IMG/VR virus record: IMGVR_UViG_3300046740_000180
Location: 1 to 40,084 of that record
Source of the DNA: a virus
Direction: 5' to 3' (one strand)
Length of the DNA stretch: 40,084 bases
This document shows positions 30,749 to 36,647 of the stretch, piece by piece. Under the pieces are notes generated by a model. That model had not been told where the DNA came from. It did no database searches and saw nothing but the letters and a program-made list of their open reading frames with translations. Each line of letters begins with the position of its first letter. The first letter of the stretch is position 1. The position numbers were made by a program, and so were the translations under genes.

Positions 30749-31143
30749 GGTTCCCGTCCGAGCGCGTCAACCACGGTTCGCAGATTGCTGCGAAGCGAAT
30801 CCCGCTCCTTCGTCAGCCGCTCCACCTGGGCCTTCAACGCCGCGACTTCGGCACGGTGGGCGGCGAGGGCTTGCCCGTAGTAGCCAGCCCAAGGCTCGAA
30901 TCCACACTTATGACGGTGATCCTTGATGAATCGGAACATTCCCTCCAGAATCTCCTCGCACGTCCGCTCCGGGGCGGGAGTCGCAGGCGGCTCCGGCTTG
31001 TCGCCCCCATTCGCTCTCCAGGCGTCTACTGCGGCTAGGTAGGCTTCAAGTGCGCGACGATACCCCTGGCAACCTTCGGCTGAATTGTAGCCCGCAGTCG
31101 CCTCGACGTACTCCGCCAACTCCCTCCACGGGTAGGGGGTCAT
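30745..31143 (-). CDS. Helical early protein with coiled-coil C-terminus
   Basis: A 132-aa protein from ATG in an ATGA overlap. MTPYPWRELAEYVEATAGYNS is followed by a helix, a Pro-rich linker (DKPEPPATPAPER), then HKCGFEPWAGYYGQ and a coiled coil (AEVAALKAQVERLTKERDSLRSNLRTVVDAL). No family was recognised. Confidence 0.75.
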   Translation of the reverse strand: MTPYPWRELAEYVEATAGYNSAEGCQGYRRALEAYLAAVDAWRANGGDKPEPPATPAPERTCEEILEGMFRFIKDHRHKCGFEPWAGYYGQALAAHRAEVAALKAQVERLTKERDSLRSNLRTVVDALGREP

Positions 31144-31457
31144 TCCTGCAACCCCGGGGGCAGAACCCTGTACGGCTTCCCGCTTTTCCATGCTTCAACC
31201 TCCGTTGCTTTCCCGCCTTCCCACCAGACCATGACCCACGATGCTTCTGTATGCTCTGATGCGTAACAGCACCCCTCTCGTTCCTTCGGAGTTGGCTTGG
31301 CGCACTTCACCTGGATCGCGTAGGTGCGATGCTGGAACATGGCTACCAGGTCCGCAGGAGACTTGCTGCCTGCGCTCCTCACCACGATGGCCCCAGCCTC
31401 TTGGAGTTTGTCCCGCACAGCCCACTCGGCGCGTCTGCCCTTGGCGTAGTTAGTCAT
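31140..31457 (-). CDS. Hjc-type Holliday-junction resolvase-like nuclease
   Basis: A 105-aa protein with the PD-(D/E)XK layout of archaeal-type resolvases. It has Glu11 in KGRRAEWAVRDKL, then VVRSAGSKSPADLVA with Asp36, and IQVKCAK with Gln49 and Lys51. It would cut four-way junctions made during recombination or packaging of branched DNA. Length and motif spacing fit the family. ATG lies in an 8-base overlap (ATGACTAA) with the upstream gene. The RecT gene in the same operon supports a recombination role. Confidence 0.84.
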   Translation of the reverse strand: MTNYAKGRRAEWAVRDKLQEAGAIVVRSAGSKSPADLVAMFQHRTYAIQVKCAKPTPKEREGCCYASEHTEASWVMVWWEGGKATEVEAWKSGKPYRVLPPGLQE

Positions 31458-31788
31458 GTTTAGCCCAGTAGGTCTTCCATTCCTTTGGAACTTTCAGCGT
31501 TCGGTTAAATGGAGGCCTGCCAAACCTTACTACCTGCATGGTCTTGCCTCCCCTGCGTCTGCCCCATCTGATAAAGACTGTGCGGGCCATGCAACCAGCG
31601 TGTGGTGACTCCGTTCCGCCAATGATCCCGTCCCAAGGGCGAACTGTTAGGACTCCATTCTTGCTGATGCAGAACTTGAATTGGTAGCCAGCCCTCTGCG
31701 CTCTCTTGATAGCCATGTAGAATCTACGGCCAAGCCTTTTCAGGGTGGCTAACTCTCCCATCCTACTTAGCGAGTCGCGCTTTCTCAC
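31450..31788 (-). CDS. Small basic early protein
   Basis: A 112-aa strongly basic protein (GRRFYMAIKRAQRAGYQFKFCISKNGVLTVRPWDG, IRWGRRRGGKTMQVVRFGRPPFNRTLKVPKEWKTYW). The GTG start comes from a GTGA overlap with the upstream stop. ATG at 31761 is a possible alternative. Basic charge suggests DNA or RNA binding. No family was recognised. Confidence 0.73.
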   Translation of the reverse strand: MRKRDSLSRMGELATLKRLGRRFYMAIKRAQRAGYQFKFCISKNGVLTVRPWDGIIGGTESPHAGCMARTVFIRWGRRRGGKTMQVVRFGRPPFNRTLKVPKEWKTYWAKHD

Positions 31789-31874
31789 TCCTCGTCCCTC
31801 GGTAGAACGGAGACAAAGGAGACAACGAGGATCGCAAGAGCGCCGCAGATGAAGCCCAGCACGAAGCCGATCAC
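31785..31874 (-). CDS. Tiny membrane protein
   Basis: A 29-aa peptide, a single membrane span (VIGFVLGFICGALAILVVSFVSVL) followed by PRDEE. GTG is chosen for the GTGA overlap with the RecT stop; an in-frame GTG at 31886 would add four residues. Its overlaps on both sides and clear hydrophobic pattern support translation, although neither start has a clear SD. Confidence 0.58.
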   Translation of the reverse strand: MIGFVLGFICGALAILVVSFVSVLPRDEE

Positions 31875-32791
31875 TTGCCAGCCCACTTGAAGAAGTGGCC
31901 CGCTGTGGCAGTACGGATCGTGGCGTCGTCGGCCTCCTGGGCCTTGAGAAGATGCCGCTCCCTGTTCCTGTGGGCGCACTCCCAGTACTCTCCGGCACCT
32001 GCCGATGACTCGAACTTCTGGATGGGCTTCCCGCATTCGCAGAAGTCGGGGATAGACTTCGGCCTTCCGTGCTTCTTGGCAATCTCGGCCTTGGCCTTCT
32101 CCAGTTGAGCCTCGATTGGCTCCTTGGGTCCGAAGTCAGCCAGGGCTGCTTCTCGCTTCGCCTTCGCTTCGGCCAGGAACTCATCGAGCGGCTGCTCGTT
32201 TACGAAGGCTTTGATGGCAGGCGGGGCCGGGGCTTCCGTTGAAGCTCCCCGAACAACTGCCCCAGCCTCGTCGCCTACCACTTCAAACTCGGCCTTCTCA
32301 CTCTTAGCGGGCTCGAAGTCCCCGACCTCCTCGGGCGTGTACCGGCCATAGTTCACGGCCGGGTCCGCCATCCTCACGCCATCCGAAGCGACCCTAGCTT
32401 TGAGCATTTGGCGCGGGTACTTCTTCCAGGTGGCATTGGCCGTGACTCCAGCCCGGTTAGCGTCCTCAAGGGTCCAGCGCACCTTGACGCCCTCCGGCAC
32501 CCCGGCGCTCGTGAACACGGCCTCACAAGCCTCGTTCGTCCATTCTGTCCACTTCACCGTCCCGCCCCGTTCCATGAACGAAGCCAGCATCGCGTCGGCC
32601 TTGAGAGCTGGCCTGTTCTGGATTACGTTGTAGCGCATCGCAGCGGTCATGGGATGCAATCCCTCGGCCTGGGCTACCAGGAACAGGGTAAGCGCCTGGG
32701 ACACGCTCTGTATGCCTGGGAATAGCTTGGAGCGCACAACCTCGGAGGCCATAGCCTCCATGTCCTTGTAAGGGATAATCTCACTAGTCAT
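31871..32791 (-). CDS. recT: RecT-family single-strand annealing protein
   Basis: A 306-aa protein. SQALTLFLVAQAEGLHPMTAAMRYNVIQNRPALKADAMLASFMERGGTVKWTEWT and ATWKKYPRQMLKARVASDGVRMADP are characteristic of the phage RecT/Bet annealing family. The C-terminal 100 residues are charged and end in a metal-like cluster (FCECGKPIQKF...YWECAHRNRER), unusual for RecT. It anneals complementary single strands during phage recombination and possibly recombination-dependent replication. A matching 5'-3' exonuclease was not found. The Hjc-type nuclease follows in the same operon. Confidence 0.86.
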   Translation of the reverse strand: MTSEIIPYKDMEAMASEVVRSKLFPGIQSVSQALTLFLVAQAEGLHPMTAAMRYNVIQNRPALKADAMLASFMERGGTVKWTEWTNEACEAVFTSAGVPEGVKVRWTLEDANRAGVTANATWKKYPRQMLKARVASDGVRMADPAVNYGRYTPEEVGDFEPAKSEKAEFEVVGDEAGAVVRGASTEAPAPPAIKAFVNEQPLDEFLAEAKAKREAALADFGPKEPIEAQLEKAKAEIAKKHGRPKSIPDFCECGKPIQKFESSAGAGEYWECAHRNRERHLLKAQEADDATIRTATAGHFFKWAGK

Positions 32792-33008
32792 TGGGGGCCT
32801 CGTAGTTGTAGTCCAAGTCCTCGCCGTCGAGTACCGGGCCGTCCTCCATGATCCTGTCGTAGCAGGGGCCGCAAAGGGTCCGCTCCCCGTCCGCTGAGAG
32901 CCAAAAGATATGGTCCGCAGGGATGAGTGCCTCCCCGTTCCACTTGTCGTGGCTAGGATCGGAGCAGTAGATATTGCCCTTAGAGACAAGGCGCTCGTTC
33001 GCGCTCAC
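32784..33008 (-). CDS. Small zinc-motif protein
   Basis: A 74-aa acidic protein from GTG (GTGA overlap, GAGGG ahead). IYCSDPSHDKWNG...TLCGPCYDRIMEDG contributes C...H...CxxC ligands for one zinc. The acidic tail (DGPVLDGEDLDYNYEAPND) is notable. It overlaps the RecT start by 8 bases (ATGACTAG), so the two are translationally coupled. The role is unknown. Confidence 0.75.
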   Translation of the reverse strand: MSANERLVSKGNIYCSDPSHDKWNGEALIPADHIFWLSADGERTLCGPCYDRIMEDGPVLDGEDLDYNYEAPND

Positions 33009-33211
33009 CGTTCGGCCCTCATCATGTCGATTTCCAGCGCCGTCTCCATCGGGAAGGGCAGATATCCCTCCGTGGTTTGGCGGTAGTAGTTCCAGCGCCC
33101 ACACTTGATGCAGTTCCATACTCCGGCCCCATTCCGCTTCTGGTTCCTGGAGCCACAACGACAGCGCGGCGCTCCAAAGTAGGCGCTCCCGTCCTTCTCA
33201 CGGTCAGTCAC
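33005..33211 (-). CDS. Small zinc-ribbon protein
   Basis: A 68-aa protein with APRCRCGSRNQKRNGAGVWNCIKCGRWNYY, a CxC(G)...CxxC ribbon. It starts at GTG in a GTGA overlap. This fold is common in phage early proteins binding nucleic acid or RNA polymerase, but nothing specific was recognised. Confidence 0.76.
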   Translation of the reverse strand: MTDREKDGSAYFGAPRCRCGSRNQKRNGAGVWNCIKCGRWNYYRQTTEGYLPFPMETALEIDMMRAER

Positions 33212-33396
33212 TTGACTAGTCCCCTCACTAGGTCGTAAGCCTTGGTTATGGACTCTTGAGCCTCGTCGCAGGCGGCCTGCATCAGGTCCACAGCCTTCCC
33301 GCCTTCTGGAAATACAGACCGAAGGGCTGAAAGGCCTCCCTGGATCCTGCCAATAGCCAAGGCCAGGTCGTCTAGCACACCTCTCTCGCGTCCCAT
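33208..33396 (-). CDS. Small helical early protein
   Basis: A 62-aa all-helical protein (MGRERGVLDDLALAIGRIQ, GGKAVDLMQAACDEAQESITKAYDLVRGLVK). ATG overlaps the upstream TAA as TAATG. No family was recognised. Confidence 0.73.
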   Translation of the reverse strand: MGRERGVLDDLALAIGRIQGGLSALRSVFPEGGKAVDLMQAACDEAQESITKAYDLVRGLVK

Positions 33397-33590
33397 TAGC
33401 GGCCCTCGCCTTCCGGTTCGGGGTCTTGGTACACCTTGGGGGAGATCGCTTCCCTATCGTCCCCGTAGGAGCCTAGGAACGCAGCGAAGCACAGCCTGTA
33501 GACCGCAGTCTCGTAGGCAATCTTGTGGGCTGCCGCTTGCTGGGGGGTCAACTCGTGGTACTTGGGGGCTTTGATGGCATCGCGTTCCAT
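33396..33590 (-). CDS. Small early protein
   Basis: A 64-aa protein, MERDAIKAPKYHELTPQQAA followed by HKIAYETAVYRLCFAAFLGSYGDDREAISPKVYQDPEPEGEGR. It has an ATG start. It resembles small phage proteins encoded near RecT but has no recognised domain. Confidence 0.73.
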   Translation of the reverse strand: MERDAIKAPKYHELTPQQAAAHKIAYETAVYRLCFAAFLGSYGDDREAISPKVYQDPEPEGEGR

Positions 33591-33610
33591 CTTAGTCTCC
33601 TGATTGGGGT

Positions 33611-33781
33611 TTACTTCTTCTTCTCTGCCTTCCTCAAGGCTTCCATCATCTTAGCGTAACGGGCTCGGGCGTAAGCATTTCGGGCCTCCGCGTTCTTGGC
33701 GTAGCTCCGGCGTCTGACTTCGAGTTGCTTCTGGTATCGGGCTGCCATTTCCTCTTGCGTGACTGCTTTGCGTTCTCTCAT
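33611..33781 (-). CDS. Small basic helical protein, probably leaderless
   Basis: A 56-aa Arg/Lys/Ala-rich helix (MRERKAVTQEEMAARYQKQL, RNAYARARYAKMMEALRKAEKKK). Its ATG begins 6 bases after the -10 box of the promoter ahead of it, so the transcript would start at or next to the ATG. The charge suggests nucleic-acid binding. It is the first gene of the internal transcription unit that includes RecT. Confidence 0.74.
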   Translation of the reverse strand: MRERKAVTQEEMAARYQKQLEVRRRSYAKNAEARNAYARARYAKMMEALRKAEKKK

Positions 33782-33787
33782 ACACCT

Positions 33788-33816
33788 ATGATAGCAGGTC
33801 CGAGGTGGAGTGTCAA
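33788..33816 (-). promoter_or_regulatory. Leftward promoter P1 (consensus -35, extended -10)
   Basis: On the minus strand TTGACA (33816-33811) is followed by exactly 17 bases and TATCAT (33793-33788), with TGC directly before the -10 box. It drives the gene at 33781 and the genes beyond. Two more promoters with the same build lie upstream. Confidence 0.88.
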
Positions 33817-33866
33817 GGCCGGAGGGTCCCGACGCGGCCCCGTGGTAGCAGCCGCGCCGGGCCTCG

Positions 33867-34034
33867 CTATCGATACAGACTGTCCACCTGAGCCTGAGTC
33901 AGCCCCTCGTCGCAAGCCTCTCCGTCCCTCGGGTCGTGCCTCCAGTCCCTTGCCGATGCGGTCACCTGCCCCGCAGCCCACAAGAGCCAAGCGGTGTAGG
34001 CAACGGCCAAGGCTCCTAGAAGGTAGCGTTTCAT
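33867..34034 (-). CDS. Small membrane or exported protein
   Basis: A 55-aa protein with an N-terminal basic-hydrophobic segment (MKRYLLGALAVAYTAWLLW) and polar remainder (DWRHDPRDGEACDEGLTQAQVDSLYR). This could be a membrane anchor or a signal peptide, though no clear lipobox is present. ATG is set by an ATGA overlap. The following 50 bases hold an inverted repeat (CGCGGC/GCCGCG), then promoter P1. Confidence 0.72.
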   Translation of the reverse strand: MKRYLLGALAVAYTAWLLWAAGQVTASARDWRHDPRDGEACDEGLTQAQVDSLYR

Positions 34035-34423
34035 TTGGCCCCCTTAGGCAACCAGCCGCAATTGAGACATCCCCCGCCAAAGTTGACGTGATGCGCCGTG
34101 CATGGGGTAGAGACTCCCGCCTTGGCGTAATGCTCGGCATGGGTATCCGGATCCGGTTCGCCCGGCATCCCGTGGATTGCATGGATCGCGCTCGCCGTCT
34201 CGCGTTCGGCCTTGTCCCGCTCGTGGTACTCGGCGCAAGCCGCGCACATTGGGACTTCTACGGTTCCCGTGCTGGGGTGCGTGCTGAAGGGGATAGCCAC
34301 CTTTCGGACGGTGCGGGCTTGGCACAATAGGACGGTCCCCTTCTGGTGATCTCCCCATCCACCGTGGTACTGGTGCTGATCGTCCCGACACTCGCAGCGA
34401 GTTCCAGGCTTCAGGCTTTCCAT
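34031..34423 (-). CDS. Cys/His-rich early protein
   Basis: A 130-aa protein with three candidate metal clusters: CECRDDQHQYHGGW, CAACAEYHERD and CTAHHVNFGGGCLNCGW. It lacks a named family. The second ATG (34423) is preferred because GGAGG is 8 bases away; the first (34429) is too close. An identical 18-bp start module precedes the next gene upstream. Confidence 0.74.
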   Translation of the reverse strand: MESLKPGTRCECRDDQHQYHGGWGDHQKGTVLLCQARTVRKVAIPFSTHPSTGTVEVPMCAACAEYHERDKAERETASAIHAIHGMPGEPDPDTHAEHYAKAGVSTPCTAHHVNFGGGCLNCGWLPKGAK

Positions 34424-34438
34424 TTTCATTCCCTCCGG
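34421..34438. repeat. 18-bp SD-start module, copy 1
   Basis: Identical to 34609-34626. On the minus strand it reads CCGGAGGGAATGAAAATG, covering SD and start codon of the Cys/His-rich gene. Confidence 0.82.
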
Positions 34439-34452
34439 GGCCTTGCGGCCGG

Positions 34453-34611
34453 TTACTTGGAGTTGCGCTTGCGCCACGCCCTAACACACGCGACGGCGGA
34501 ACGCTTGCTATTGAAGTGACCCAAACACTCCACCTTGCTACCAGTAAGGGCCGAGTGTAGCCAAACCGTGAATCCACTTTGCCCATCGCGCCAAACGTAA
34601 GCGTTGTACAT
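34453..34611 (-). CDS. Small early protein
   Basis: A 52-aa protein, MYNAYVWRDGQSGFTVWLHS followed by ALTGSKVECLGHFNSKRSAVACVRAWRKRNSK. It has a beta-hairpin then a basic helix. It is the first gene after promoter P2, with a leader of about 43 bases ending in the repeated SD-start module. No family was recognised. Confidence 0.75.
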   Translation of the reverse strand: MYNAYVWRDGQSGFTVWLHSALTGSKVECLGHFNSKRSAVACVRAWRKRNSK

Positions 34612-34626
34612 TTTCATTCCCTCCGG
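34609..34626. repeat. 18-bp SD-start module, copy 2
   Basis: Exact copy of 34421-34438, here giving SD and start of the 52-aa gene. The genes differ from the first codon after the ATG. Confidence 0.82.
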
Positions 34627-34659
34627 TTCAGGTCCACATCTCTACTGCCTGACACTGAT

Positions 34660-34688
34660 AGAATAGCACGGGTGGCTTTGTGTGTCAA
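34660..34688 (-). promoter_or_regulatory. Leftward promoter P2
   Basis: On the minus strand TTGACA (34688-34683), 17 bases, then TATTCT (34665-34660) preceded by TGC. Same architecture as P1 and P3. Confidence 0.87.
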
Positions 34689-34701
34689 GCCCCTTTTGAC
34701 A
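34683..34701. promoter_or_regulatory. Inverted repeat over the P2 -35 box, possible operator
   Basis: TGTCAA and TTGACA flank 7 bases, forming a dyad that contains the whole P2 -35 hexamer. A regulator bound here would block P2; the RHH-like gene next door is a candidate. It could also be chance similarity. Confidence 0.45.
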
Positions 34702-34740
34702 AAAATATGGCCCCAATCGAAAAGACTTGAGGCCTTGGGG
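34702..34740 (-). terminator. Possible terminator after the regulator gene
   Basis: CCCCAA and TTGGGG (34740-34735 and 34716-34711) can pair just after the leftward stop codon, and a T-run follows on that strand. The loop is long (18 bases), so termination would be weak. It would separate the P3 gene from the P2 unit. Confidence 0.45.
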
Positions 34741-35100
34741 TTAGTACTTCTCGTCAGTGTCCCAGGTGTAGGTGCCGTCCTCTCGAATATCTTTGATCCT
34801 GGGCTTCTGTAGGCCCCTAAGGCTGACGACTGATGCGTTCTCCCGCTCCAGCATGCTCGCCAGAGCTTTGGGGCCGATCTTCCTGGGCTCTAGCGGCTCG
34901 GCTTCGTAGTGGTGCGAAAGACATTGGAAGGCGAGCCGTACCAGGTAGACAACAGCTTGCGCCACTGACGGTCCCTTAGGGCCGCTAGAACTGGGGAATC
35001 GCTCGGCAACACCAAGCAGCAACTTTTTTTCGTCTTCCGTGAACTTGAGTGTGACCTTAACCTCTTCATTACTTTCATGGTCTAACCTCTTGCGGGCCAA
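34741..35100 (-). CDS. Ribbon-helix-helix-like protein, candidate early regulator
   Basis: A 119-aa protein. EVKVTLKFTEDEKKLLLGVAERF...SVAQAVVYLVRLAFQCL resembles a strand-helix-helix DNA-binding unit, followed by a polar C-terminal part. TTG at 35100 is chosen because GGGAGG lies 8 bases upstream. Longer frames from 35136 or 35133 lack an SD. It is the first leftward gene, alone between promoter P3 and a weak terminator, as expected for an autoregulated transcription factor. The fold assignment is tentative. Confidence 0.66.
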   Translation of the reverse strand: MARKRLDHESNEEVKVTLKFTEDEKKLLLGVAERFPSSSGPKGPSVAQAVVYLVRLAFQCLSHHYEAEPLEPRKIGPKALASMLERENASVVSLRGLQKPRIKDIREDGTYTWDTDEKY

Positions 35101-35141
35101 TGTTATATCCTCCCTGATTCCCCACCTCTTCACCAAAGACT

Positions 35142-35161
35142 GCGCAAATATAACTCTGCGC
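35142..35161. promoter_or_regulatory. Dyad just downstream of promoter P3
   Basis: GCGCA and TGCGC separated by 10 A/T-rich bases lie within the first transcribed bases after P3, a normal place for a repressor site. It could be the operator for autoregulation by the adjacent RHH-like protein. Confidence 0.42.
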
Positions 35162-35169
35162 TACCATTG

Positions 35170-35198
35170 AGGATAGCACCACTAAACCCCAATTTCAA
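35170..35198 (-). promoter_or_regulatory. Leftward promoter P3
   Basis: On the minus strand TTGAAA (35198-35193), 17 bases, TATCCT (35175-35170), again with TGC before the -10 box. It would drive the RHH-like gene with a leader of about 60 bases. Confidence 0.85.
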
Positions 35199-35319
35199 GC
35201 CCTTTTCGGGTACATATGTATCGCGCAGTTACCGAAAGAGGAGCACTGGTGAGCCGCGAAGCGGCGAGCGTGCGTCTACCAAACGTGCCTCTAGGCCAAC
35301 CTGGAAGGACGACCAGCCT

Positions 35320-35637
35320 ATGGAAGAGCGTAGCGGCTCCAGTGACTCTGACCTCCAGGCTACGGCCATTGTCACACAATGGCTGGAGTACGACGAAGGG
35401 CTGCGACTGAGGAGTAGGGTTGCAGAGTCTACCATTCTAAGGAATCGTCTTTGCCTCTCCGGCGAGTGTGAAACGAGCAGCGTAGCGAGGCGCTTGGAGC
35501 GACGAGCCTACAGGCCTGGAAGGCCTAGACTACCTAGGTATATGGGTAGAGGGAGCGGCAGCGACCCCCCGAGGGGGATATCCGGGGTAGTGGGCTGTTT
35601 AGTGGTTGAGGCTCTTCTTTATAGGAAACAGGGGTAA
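35320..35637 (+). CDS. Possible first gene of the rightward small-gene module
   Basis: A 105-aa frame from ATG with GGAAGGA 10 bases ahead. SDLQATAIVTQWLEYDEGLRLRSRVAESTILRNRLCLSG looks protein-like; the rest is Arg/Gly-rich. Several inverted repeats lie within it, so the region could instead be non-coding control DNA or RNA. It stops 5 bases before the next gene. If it is not real, 35101-35642 is a 540-base non-coding divergent region. A competing frame from GTG 35249 (53 aa, strong SD) overlaps it. Confidence 0.4.
   Translation: MEERSGSSDSDLQATAIVTQWLEYDEGLRLRSRVAESTILRNRLCLSGECETSSVARRLERRAYRPGRPRLPRYMGRGSGSDPPRGISGVVGCLVVEALLYRKQG
35365..35383. other. Perfect 8-bp inverted repeat (GCCATTGT-CAC-ACAATGGC)
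   Basis: An 8-bp perfect dyad with a 3-base loop, flanked further out by CTCCA and TGGAG. It lies in the divergent control region and could be a regulator site, a cruciform at an origin, or an RNA hairpin. Within the tentative frame it spans 19 bases of coding sequence. Confidence 0.6.
35565..35577. other. G/C hairpin (CCCCC-CGA-GGGGG) before the rightward genes
   Basis: A short strong hairpin, followed by the palindrome GGATATCC. No U-run follows, so it is not a classic terminator. Its role is unknown. Confidence 0.4.
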
Positions 35638-35642
35638 AAGCG

Positions 35643-35840
35643 TTGGCTGTGGTAGAAAACAGGGATAAAACCGTGCTGTTGTTTCACTTGGAGTCTATAT
35701 TGACTCAGGTGAATAGGATGGCTGGGGAGCATGCGTTGGGGACGAAGGGGAAGGACTTTGAGGCGGCGTTTTTCAGTGCTAGGGATCATTGTAAGAGTAT
35801 AGAGGGGATCGTTAAGGGGGGCAAGCAGGGTGAGTCTTGA
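35643..35840 (+). CDS. Small helical protein, rightward module
   Basis: A 65-aa protein with a TTG start. MAVVENRDKTVLLFHLESIL is followed by a charged helix (GKDFEAAFFSARDHCKSIEGIVKGGKQ). The gene begins a stretch whose codons favour G and T endings, unlike the C-rich structural genes. No family was recognised. Confidence 0.7.
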   Translation: MAVVENRDKTVLLFHLESILTQVNRMAGEHALGTKGKDFEAAFFSARDHCKSIEGIVKGGKQGES

Positions 35841-36153
35841 CGCTTCGGACCGGGCCAAGTTGGTGTATTTGGAGGGGCTTGTGGAAGAGGTCAAGGCGAG
35901 TTTGGGGGCGATTCGGCAGGATGTCCGGAGTGTACTGGCACATATTGGTCGGGGCGAGCTTGGGGTTGATTCTAGCGAATCTGAGAAGCCCACGGAAGAG
36001 GAATTGAAGGAGTTTCTGTTGAAGTGGAGGGAGAAGGCGGACGAGGCGTGGCAGAAGCAGTTGTCGGATCGTCGGTCTAAGTTGGGGTTGGCTACTGGGG
36101 ACGAGGTTACGTTGGAAGACGAGCAGGCGTACCTAGAGGGGTGGGCTAGGTGA
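35830..36153 (+). CDS. Small helical acidic protein, rightward module
   Basis: A 107-aa protein with GTG overlapping the previous gene by 11 bases. LDASDRAKLVYLEGLVEEVKASLGAIRQDVRSVLAHIG and EELKEFLLKWREKADEAWQKQLSDRRSKL are long amphipathic helices. It has no recognised domain. The stop overlaps the next GTG. Confidence 0.75.
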   Translation: MSLDASDRAKLVYLEGLVEEVKASLGAIRQDVRSVLAHIGRGELGVDSSESEKPTEEELKEFLLKWREKADEAWQKQLSDRRSKLGLATGDEVTLEDEQAYLEGWAR

Positions 36154-36344
36154 GCCTGGAGTGGGGCTATACGCTGGGGCGACTTTTCCTGTCTTTTATC
36201 TTTTTGTGTGTAAGTGTAATTGAATTTGGCCTTATCTCGCTGATCGCACCGCACATAGGATTGTTCTTTTCTATACCGATGTTTGGACTTGCCATAGCCT
36301 TCACCGGAGCTACTCAGGTTATGACCTGGAGAGGACAGTTATGA
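36150..36344 (+). CDS. Small two-span membrane protein
   Basis: A 64-aa protein with a GTG start. Hydrophobic spans are LGRLFLSFIFLCVSVIEFGLISLI and IGLFFSIPMFGLAIAFTG, with a short basic tail. It overlaps the next start as ATGA. It could alter the host membrane early or help lysis; context does not decide. Confidence 0.74.
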   Translation: MSLEWGYTLGRLFLSFIFLCVSVIEFGLISLIAPHIGLFFSIPMFGLAIAFTGATQVMTWRGQL

Positions 36345-36424
36345 ATCCTGTGTTGATTGCTGCTGCGATTGTGGTTGTTGGGGCTTTGATTTGGTGGAAT
36401 TGGCCGAGGGACCCCGTTGGCTAG
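36341..36424 (+). CDS. Tiny single-span membrane peptide
   Basis: A 27-aa peptide with an ATGA overlap start, MNPVLIAAAIVVVGALIWWN followed by WPRDPVG. It is a clear membrane span with Trp at the interface. Its stop overlaps the TTG of the next gene. The size is below usual annotation limits, but coupling on both sides supports it. Confidence 0.66.
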   Translation: MNPVLIAAAIVVVGALIWWNWPRDPVG

Positions 36425-36457
36425 GGTAGCCCCGTTCTGTCATGCGTGCGCCTGGGA
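36417..36457. repeat. 41-bp direct repeat at gene starts, copy 1
   Basis: Matches 36607-36647 with a single mismatch (C/G at the fifth base). It starts exactly at the TTG start codon and covers the FCHACAW zinc knuckle. Confidence 0.88.
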
Positions 36458-36614
36458 AGTGCCGTTGGAGTGCTGTAGAGACGGTGTTACTTCGTGGAAG
36501 AACGTAGATTGCAGGGTGGAGTTTGCTGCTCCGGTGCCTAAAGTTAAGTGGCTTAAACTTAGTCGGGAGTGTCCTAAGTGTGGATTGACGACGGAGTTCG
36601 AGTCATTTGGGTAG
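36417..36614 (+). CDS. Small zinc-binding protein (CHAC module A)
   Basis: A 65-aa protein with a TTG start, MARVAPFCHACAWEVPLECC with a C-terminal pair (RECPKCGLTTEFESFG). The FCHACAW knuckle and CPKCG pair can form one zinc site. Its first 14 codons are almost identical in DNA to those of the next gene. Confidence 0.76.
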   Translation: MARVAPFCHACAWEVPLECCRDGVTSWKNVDCRVEFAAPVPKVKWLKLSRECPKCGLTTEFESFG

Positions 36615-36647
36615 GGTAGCCCCGTTCTGTCATGCGTGCGCCTGGGA
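36607..36647. repeat. 41-bp direct repeat at gene starts, copy 2
   Basis: Partner of the repeat at 36417-36457, spaced 190 bases away and also starting at the TTG codon. Confidence 0.88.

Noticed and set aside
34696-34724. Rightward promoter using TTGACA at 34696
   Set aside because: No acceptable -10 box occurs 16-18 bases downstream (GAAAAG there). The TTGACA is better explained as half of the dyad over P2.
35167-35319. 5' extension of the rightward frame (MRIAPLNPNFKPFSG...)
   Set aside because: It runs through promoter P3 on the other strand and has no SD. Only the part from 35320 is considered possible.
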